From contig CALCEI010000187.1 of assembly GCA_937900575.1 (NCBI GenBank), positions 1 to 14,307 of the forward strand: a stretch of DNA of 14,307 bases, written 5' to 3'. The notes below the pieces were generated by a model. The model was not told the DNA's origin. It made no database searches and saw only the letters and a program-made list of their open reading frames with translations. The translations under genes and the position numbers were made by a program. The DNA comes from an uncultured Clostridia bacterium (GTDB taxonomy: Bacteria > Bacillota > Clostridia > Christensenellales > UBA1242). Every line of letters begins with the position of its first letter. The stretch's first letter is position 1. Below are positions 12,227-14,307 of the stretch, piece after piece.

Positions 12227-12886
12227 TTATTTTTCCTCTTTTGGTTTCTTTTTGAATAAACCTTTAAGCATTTTTAAAAGTTCTGTCTTGTTTTCTCTGC
12301 CTTGAACGAAGCGCACAATATTTGCCCTGTGTGCAAAAACAACAAGTGCCAAAATCCCACCAATGAAAATATAGTTTACCCAATTTGCTGGGTTGCATAA
12401 GCAGATTTCAACAATGCTCATGGCAAGCACAAACAACAAATCTGCCAAGAAACCATATTTAACAAACAACATAATGATAATCATAACTGCAAAACAGATG
12501 AGTGCCACCCACCAATTTGCAACAAGGAACACACCAATTGATGTTGCAATACCCTTGCCACCTTTAAACCCATAAATAACAGGGAAAATGTGGCCAACAA
12601 CAACAGAAAAACCTGCAACATAAAGTGCAATTTCTGGGTTGCAACCAAGGTAACCAAAGGTTAAATATGCAACAAGTGTTGGTATAACTGCTTTAATCAT
12701 ATCCAATGCAAAAGTTAAAACACCAGACCAAAAGCCAAAAGTACGCCAAACATTTAATGTACCTGGATTGCCACTGCCATGTTTGGTAATGTCATCATTG
12801 TGTGCTTTTGCAACCAACCTACCCCAAGTTATATTGCCAAGGAAGTAAGATGCAATTGCAAGTAAAACATAATACAAATATTCCAT
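12227..12886 (-). CDS. plsY: Acyl-phosphate:glycerol-3-phosphate acyltransferase PlsY
   Basis: Membrane enzyme that starts phospholipid synthesis by moving an acyl group from acyl-phosphate (made by PlsX) to glycerol-3-phosphate, giving lysophosphatidic acid. 219 residues, about five to seven hydrophobic helices, with a basic/acidic tail (LFKKKPKEEK). Seen: the substrate loop HGSGNPGTLNVWRTFG (36-51), GHIFPV (98-103), GFKGGKGIAT (106-115) and, near the C-terminus, AHRANIVRFVQGRENK matching the family's H-R-x-N-I-x-R-L-x-x-G-x-E. Variants from the usual pattern: GNITWG (17-22) replaces the common GSIPFG, and GTLN replaces GATN. Ribosome site is weak (GAGAGAG). Followed in frame by tatD. Confidence 0.92.
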   Translation of the reverse strand: MEYLYYVLLAIASYFLGNITWGRLVAKAHNDDITKHGSGNPGTLNVWRTFGFWSGVLTFALDMIKAVIPTLVAYLTFGYLGCNPEIALYVAGFSVVVGHIFPVIYGFKGGKGIATSIGVFLVANWWVALICFAVMIIIMLFVKYGFLADLLFVLAMSIVEICLCNPANWVNYIFIGGILALVVFAHRANIVRFVQGRENKTELLKMLKGLFKKKPKEEK

Positions 12887-12905
12887 AATTCACTCTCTCA
12901 ATTTG

Positions 12906-12934
12906 ATAATAACATTAAAACAAAAATAACGCAA
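12906..12934 (-). promoter_or_regulatory. Probable promoter of plsY-tatD
   Basis: TTGCGT (12929-12934), 17 bases, TATTAT (12906-12911), 20 bases before the plsY ATG. Good -10, poor -35. No convincing terminator separates it from the upstream ABC genes, so read-through is possible. Confidence 0.5.
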
Positions 12935-12974
12935 ACAATTAAAACAACTTTTAAAAAGTATAAGCCCTTATTTG

Positions 12975-13925
12975 CTATTCAGATTTATCGTATAAATCGA
13001 AAACACGGTTTAAAGTTGCATTGTATTGGTCCGAATTTTGTTTGTAACTTACAAAATTGGAAAGTGGGCTAAAAATTTGTTCCAAATAAGAGTTAAATGC
13101 TACAAAAAGTGAAACTGTTATTGCGCCTGCGCCAATCATGTTAAATGCCAAACAGAAACAGATTGCTCTGCCAATTGCCCATAAGGAAGAAAATATCAAA
13201 GTGTAAGCATTTGCCCAAAGGACGTAATGATTCCATGCTTTATCACAATCATAAACAAGGTTCATATATGTATCACAACAATACTTTTCATCTTCTTTAA
13301 AATCTTTATCTTGGATTATGTTTAAAAGGTCAATCATGTAAGAATATCTTTCTGTATCCACAATTTTTGATTTTGCAACTGCAACTTTTGCTTTTTTTGC
13401 CACAATTTCCATAAAAATATAACCCAAAATTGCAAAAGCAACCATAATAAGACTCAACCATCTGCCATAAATAAGGAAGAAAGGTAAATAGAACAAAAAT
13501 TTTAAAATTGAATCGAAAATAAAGTACAGATATGATGCCAAAAAGTTGTTGGTTTCTTCCAAAAATTTTGTGCTATCAATTACAACTTCACCTTTATTAA
13601 AAGGTGTTTTTTTATTAAAAATGTTAAAGTTGACGATACGCTTGCGCATGTTGGAAGTTATATTTACACCTTCACTTATCATGATTTTTTTAACAAAGTA
13701 AGATGAAAGTACAGATACAACGTTCAAAACCAAAATAACAATTGTTAAAACAACAAACAAATAAATGTTTTTGTTGGGCAAAATTTCATCTTGCATAAGG
13801 CCATTACATATTGGAGTTACAATACCAACTGCCAAACCTAAAACGCACATTATGCACGCATAAATTACAGCACGTTTGTTTTTGCAAAACATTTTTATTA
13901 TTCTTAAAACATGAGAATTTTTCAT
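12975..13925 (-). CDS. ABC exporter membrane domain without ATPase domain
   Basis: 316 residues with the six-helix layout of type IV (Sav1866-like) ABC exporters: helices near 18-38, 53-75, about 135-153, 157-175 and two near 240-290, with long intracellular loops between. The end NATLNRVFDLYDKSE is the usual linker just before the nucleotide-binding domain, yet a TAA follows and there is no Walker A, LSGGQ or Walker B sequence in the next 88 bases. So this is a stand-alone transmembrane subunit, not a frame-shifted full gene. Starts at an ATG overlapping the preceding stop (TAATG), with GGAGG 8 bases upstream. It must borrow an ATPase from another gene. Substrate unknown. Confidence 0.78.
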   Translation of the reverse strand: MKNSHVLRIIKMFCKNKRAVIYACIMCVLGLAVGIVTPICNGLMQDEILPNKNIYLFVVLTIVILVLNVVSVLSSYFVKKIMISEGVNITSNMRKRIVNFNIFNKKTPFNKGEVVIDSTKFLEETNNFLASYLYFIFDSILKFLFYLPFFLIYGRWLSLIMVAFAILGYIFMEIVAKKAKVAVAKSKIVDTERYSYMIDLLNIIQDKDFKEDEKYCCDTYMNLVYDCDKAWNHYVLWANAYTLIFSSLWAIGRAICFCLAFNMIGAGAITVSLFVAFNSYLEQIFSPLSNFVSYKQNSDQYNATLNRVFDLYDKSE

Positions 13926-14307
13926 TATTTTGCCTCCATTAACTTTTGCACTTTTTCAATGCGTGGTTTTGTAGATTTTATTGATGCAATTATATCAATG
14001 AAAGATAGTATTTGTGAGAAAATTGTGTTAACAAAGGCAATAAATATTAAGTATTCACCAATAAGAATTGACCCATTTATTGTCAAAATACCTGCAATGG
14101 TGCAAGAAATGATGTAAATTGCAATTTTTACAAGATTAAGCCAAAGAGAATATTTTTGTCCTACAATTGCAACATCTTTTCTGCTTTTGGTGTGCAATTC
14201 ATTTTGTTCTTCAAATTGATTGTAAGCATCTTTTGATTCCGTGCCAACTGCTTGATTTACCGTTTCTTTCAACTCGCCATCAACATCACGGAAGGCCTTG
14301 TTTGCTT
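13925..14307 (-). CDS. ABC exporter membrane domain, second subunit (5' end outside window)
   Basis: The last 127 residues of a protein whose frame stays open to the right edge (it continues upstream of the TTG at 14272, reading ANKAFRDVDGEL). Seen: a charged intracellular-loop helix with FRDVDGELKETVNQAVGTE, the region that follows the R-x-x-x-E-x-x-N...G-x-x-x-[IV]-K part of exporter membrane domains, then two hydrophobic helices (around LWLNLVKIAIYIISCTIAG and GEYLIFIAFVNTIFSQIL), and an end PRIEKVQKLMEAK at the pre-ATPase linker. As in its partner, no nucleotide-binding domain follows. The two genes overlap by one base and probably form a heterodimer. Confidence 0.7.
   Translation of the reverse strand, partial: ANKAFRDVDGELKETVNQAVGTESKDAYNQFEEQNELHTKSRKDVAIVGQKYSLWLNLVKIAIYIISCTIAGILTINGSILIGEYLIFIAFVNTIFSQILSFIDIIASIKSTKPRIEKVQKLMEAK

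Noticed and set aside
12887..12974. Remnant of an ABC ATPase domain downstream of the exporter gene
   Set aside because: The 88-base gap shows no Walker or signature motif in any frame; it looks like an ordinary promoter region for plsY.

Overview
The window suggests a low-GC, spore-forming, anaerobic Firmicute (Clostridia-like) from bases ~1067 to 14307. The evidence is the gene order lepA-hemW-(GNAT)-hrcA-grpE-dnaK, a CIRCE/HrcA heat-shock operon, an intact sporulation sigma factor SigK, a bacterial RNase P RNA, Shine-Dalgarno starts and short hairpin+U-tract terminators. Nearly all genes there lie on the minus strand; sigK is the only clear plus-strand gene. I cannot name a genus.

Bases 1 to ~1066 look like a different genome. 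They hold the 5' part of a uracil permease gene and a small membrane-protein gene closed by a perfect terminator hairpin. Their codon habits differ: lysine is mostly AAG, and Ile ATC and Leu CTT/CTC are frequent, as in Lachnospiraceae. Exactly at the end of that terminator's T-tract the sequence switches into codon ~44 of dnaK, cutting the chaperone gene off. The two sides share a few bases (AAAAACG) at the joint. I read this as a probable assembly chimera, with real rearrangement as the alternative.

Right of the joint, reading leftwards on the minus strand: (i) the heat-shock operon hrcA-grpE-dnaK(fragment), with a sigma-A promoter and CIRCE over the start site; (ii) hemW plus a GNAT acetyltransferase, with their own promoter and terminator; (iii) lepA, with a near-consensus promoter so close to the ATG that the mRNA should be leaderless; (iv) a two-gene membrane operon of a YwaF/TMEM164-like protein and a YhhN/TMEM86-like protein. 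In animals these two families make and degrade ether (plasmalogen) phospholipids. sigK is transcribed divergently from this pair.

Then comes an accessory stretch: three tandem diverged paralogues of a small acidic 'KWG' protein with a palindrome over their promoter start, the RNase P RNA gene with its promoter and terminator, and two small helical proteins that may be paralogues of each other. Next is plsY-tatD, where the tatD TTG start follows the plsY stop codon directly and in the same frame. The window ends with two overlapping ABC-exporter membrane-domain genes that carry no ATPase domain. No tRNA, insertion sequence, CRISPR array or phage gene was seen.
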